From the NCBI GenBank assembly GCA_934525595.1, contig CAKSZJ010000011.1:30726-94725 (forward strand): 64,000 nt of DNA. Reading direction: 5' to 3'. Under the pieces are notes generated by a model. That model was given only the letters and a program-made list of their open reading frames with translations, was not told where the DNA came from and searched no databases. Each line of letters begins with the position of its first letter. The stretch's first letter is position 1. Source of the stretch: an uncultured Chiayiivirga sp. (lineage in GTDB: Bacteria > Pseudomonadota > Gammaproteobacteria > Xanthomonadales > Xanthomonadaceae). Shown here piece by piece: positions 62,221 through 64,000 of this stretch. Position numbers and translations under genes: made by a program.

Positions 62221-63129
62221 TCAAAGGACTGGCTCATCATCGACCGGCGCGGCGCCGTCTTTCACCCGCTCGATGAACCGCTTCATGGGCTCCGAGGGTT
62301 CGCCCTGGCGGCGCAGCAGGTAGGTAGAGAGCATCGGTGGGATGTCGGCCAGAGGGCGAATGGAGATGTCCGGGCGCTGTAGCGTCCGCACTTGCGAGGC
62401 GATGGCGAAGCCGATGCCGTAGCCGGCGCCGACCAGTGTCAACATTACGCCCAGGCTGGTCACTTCATCGACCAGCTTGAGCGGCGTGCCTGCGTCCTCC
62501 AGCATCGCTTGAATCTGATGACGGCAGCCCGATCCCGATTCGGGATGGCACAGAACCAGCGGGAACTTCAAGGCTTCGGCCAGCGGCACCTGCACGTATG
62601 CCAGCAAGGGATGGCGTGTGGGCACGATCACCGACAGCGGATCGGTCCACACCGGCTCGGCGACGAGGCCATCATGCACCGCGTTTGACAACGCAAAGCC
62701 GATGTCCAGCAGATCGTCGTGCAGCATCTTGATCTGCTGCGCGAACGGTAGCTCGAAGACGCGAATCTCCAGATCGGGCTCATCCTCGCGGCTGCGTGCC
62801 AGCAAGGTGGCGATGCGGGGCTGCGCCAGGCTGTCGCAGATGGCGATACGCAGATGACCCTGGTAGCCCTGTGCCGCCGCCTTGGCGCTCTTGACTGCCT
62901 GCTCGACGGTGGCTTGCACGCGCCGGCATTCGACGAGGAACACTTGGCCGGCCCAGGTCAGCCGCGTCAGGCGTGTGTTGCGGTCGAACAACTGCACGCC
63001 AAGCTGGCTTTCCAGGTCGCGCATCGCACGCGACACAGGTGATTGCTCGATGCCCAGACGCTCGGCTGCACGGCCCAGATGCAGTTCTTCCGCAACTGCG
63101 ACGAAGTAACGTAGCAATCTGAAATCCAA
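62221..63129 (-). CDS. LysR-family transcription regulator
   Basis: The TTG at 63129 has TGGAGG five bases upstream and gives the usual LysR start (DFRLLRYFVAVAEELHLGRAA). The 302-residue protein continues with RLGIEQSPVSRAMRDLESQLGV and LFDRNTRLTRLTWAG, then an effector domain with LRIAICDSLAQPRIATLLA and ending QGEPSEPMKRFIERV. It is divergent from a second LysR gene. The target is unknown. A longer open frame upstream exists but is not needed. Confidence 0.88.
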   Translation of the reverse strand: MDFRLLRYFVAVAEELHLGRAAERLGIEQSPVSRAMRDLESQLGVQLFDRNTRLTRLTWAGQVFLVECRRVQATVEQAVKSAKAAAQGYQGHLRIAICDSLAQPRIATLLARSREDEPDLEIRVFELPFAQQIKMLHDDLLDIGFALSNAVHDGLVAEPVWTDPLSVIVPTRHPLLAYVQVPLAEALKFPLVLCHPESGSGCRHQIQAMLEDAGTPLKLVDEVTSLGVMLTLVGAGYGIGFAIASQVRTLQRPDISIRPLADIPPMLSTYLLRRQGEPSEPMKRFIERVKDGAAPVDDEPVL

Positions 63130-63263
63130 GGCCACCTCCAGTTTGTCTTCTTCTGGTTCACCCTGCCAGGCGCCAACATCTCTCCCCACACCCGTCGGCA
63201 TCTTCTTCGATGGCATCGCATCGAAGCACTCATGCGTTCCCTGCAGTCAGAGGAATGAACTCC

Positions 63264-63279
63264 ATCTTCTGGGGAAGAT
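63264..63279 (+). promoter_or_regulatory. Palindrome covering the ribosome binding site of the second LysR gene
   Basis: ATCTTC-TGGG-GAAGAT is a perfect 6-bp inverted repeat. Its right half contains the GGGGAAG ribosome binding site, and it ends two bases before the ATG at 63282. It may be an operator, or a hairpin that masks the start. Confidence 0.45.
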
Positions 63280-63281
63280 AT

Positions 63282-64000
63282 ATGAACTTACGTCATCTTC
63301 GCTGTTTCATCGCCGTGGCCGAGGAGTTGCACTTTGGCCGGGCGGCGCGGCGGCTGCATGTGGAGCAGTCGCCCCTGTCGCGCACGATCCGCCAACTGGA
63401 GGCGGATCTGGGCGTGACGCTGCTGGAGCGCACGCCGCGCGGCGTGCGCCTGACCCCGGCCGGGCAGGTGTTCCTGGAGGAGGCCCGGCGCGTGCTGCTG
63501 ACCCTTGAGCAAGCCCAGACCAAGGCGCGGGCGGTGGCGGCGGGACACCGAGGCACCCTGCGCATCGCCTTGGCCGGCGGCGTCGGGCGGACCCGGCTGT
63601 CGGCACTGCTCGCGCTGTGCCGCGAGGAGGCGCCGGAAGTGGGCATTCGGCTGTTCGAGGCGCCGCTGTCGCAGGTGGTGGGCGGGCTGAGCAACGACCT
63701 GTACGACGCGGCCTTTGCGATGGCCGGCGAGATGGAGGCCGGGGTGGTCGCCAGGCCGGTGTGGCAAGATCCACTGGTGGTGGCCATACCGGCGCGGCAC
63801 CCCTTGCTGGCGCACAAGCGGGTACCGCTGGACGAGGTGGTGGGCTACCCGCTGGTGCTGTGTCACCCGCAGGTTTGTCAGGAGCGCAGCCGGCAATGCG
63901 AGCGCCTGCTGCGCCTGGTGGAGACACCGCCGGTCGTGGCCGAGTACGTGACGACCCACTCGCTGATGCTGGCCCTGGTGGCGGCCGGCTATGGCGTGGG
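63282..64000 (+). CDS. LysR-family transcription regulator, cut by the window end
   Basis: The ATG at 63282 opens NLRHLRCFIAVAEELHFGRA, then RLHVEQSPLSRTIRQLEADLGV and LLERTPRGVRLTPAGQVF, a complete LysR helix-turn-helix. The effector domain (LRIALAGGVGRTRLSALLAL, VVAIPARHPLLAHKRVPL) runs off the end after about 239 residues. It resembles the neighbouring divergent LysR in the sequence FVAVAEELH-like start and in domain order, so the two may be old duplicates. Confidence 0.9.
   Translation, partial: MNLRHLRCFIAVAEELHFGRAARRLHVEQSPLSRTIRQLEADLGVTLLERTPRGVRLTPAGQVFLEEARRVLLTLEQAQTKARAVAAGHRGTLRIALAGGVGRTRLSALLALCREEAPEVGIRLFEAPLSQVVGGLSNDLYDAAFAMAGEMEAGVVARPVWQDPLVVAIPARHPLLAHKRVPLDEVVGYPLVLCHPQVCQERSRQCERLLRLVETPPVVAEYVTTHSLMLALVAAGYGV

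Overview
The window is high-GC, densely coded chromosomal DNA from a gammaproteobacterium. It most likely comes from the Xanthomonadales (Lysobacterales; Lysobacteraceae or Rhodanobacteraceae type). The basis is a Clp-type CRP homologue, OleC and OleD of the Xanthomonas type, the rhlB/trxA/rho block, and the trpD-trpC, Clp/Vfr, speD neighbourhood known from Pseudomonas (trpGDC-vfr-speD) and xanthomonads. No rRNA or tRNA gene was seen. The genus cannot be fixed from what is here.

Layout. 1-4.1 kb: a truncated 3-hydroxyisobutyrate dehydrogenase-like gene, speA (arginine decarboxylase), trpG and a ParA-like ATPase. 4.2-5.8 kb: oleC. 5.9-10.4 kb: a gspC-gspD-gspE operon for type II secretion, without gspF-N. 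10.4-14.6 kb: rhlB, trxA, rho. 14.7-16.5 kb: fabA-fabB. 16.6-18.7 kb: a small membrane ORF, then trpD-trpC. 18.8-21.7 kb: a periplasmic-propeller diguanylate cyclase that appears to start at CTG. 21.7-23.5 kb: clp and speD, divergent. 23.5-25.2 kb: a secreted thrombospondin-type-3 repeat protein. 25.4-30.8 kb: a LysR regulator, a glycine-zipper lipoprotein, a metallophosphoesterase, cardiolipin synthase and small membrane proteins. 30.9-37.1 kb: oleD, a LOG-family gene, then a leftward run of tfoX-C, fRMsr, SulP, lipoprotein, rhodanese and speE. 37.2-41.4 kb: a polytopic membrane protein, a two-subunit lipoate-protein ligase, ispA and xseB. 41.5-47.5 kb: tilS, bpt, and tesA divergent from ybbA-ybbP. 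47.5-52.8 kb: a class III PHA synthase locus (phaE-phaC, phaR, phaB) beside an unknown membrane protein. 52.9-60.0 kb: upp, a dipeptidase, a DUF3228-like gene, an OafA-type acyltransferase and a secreted subtilase. 60.2-61.7 kb: a decayed accessory patch. 62.2-64 kb: two divergent LysR genes, the second cut by the window end.

How the parts work together. Polyamine synthesis is spread over three loci (speA, speD, speE). The PHA block holds a reductase, a two-subunit synthase and a regulator, which is nearly a full polymer pathway. The secretin operon may export the two secreted proteins of the window, which share a C-terminal IF-x-DG-x-E motif. oleC and oleD lie 25 kb apart rather than in one ole cluster.

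The most unusual part is the patch at 60.17-61.73 kb. I read it as the wreck of a Wadjet-type (JetABCD) plasmid-defence operon. A 5' piece of jetA is joined out of frame to a coiled-coil piece of jetC. This is joined in turn to a headless, frameshifted yhaV toxin gene and an antisense, frame-broken integrase N-terminal domain. Other points are a GspE without its CxxC zinc motif, a PhaE with a histone-H1-like tail, long arginine-rich tails on RhlB and Rho, and a hexanucleotide repeat in a divergent promoter region.
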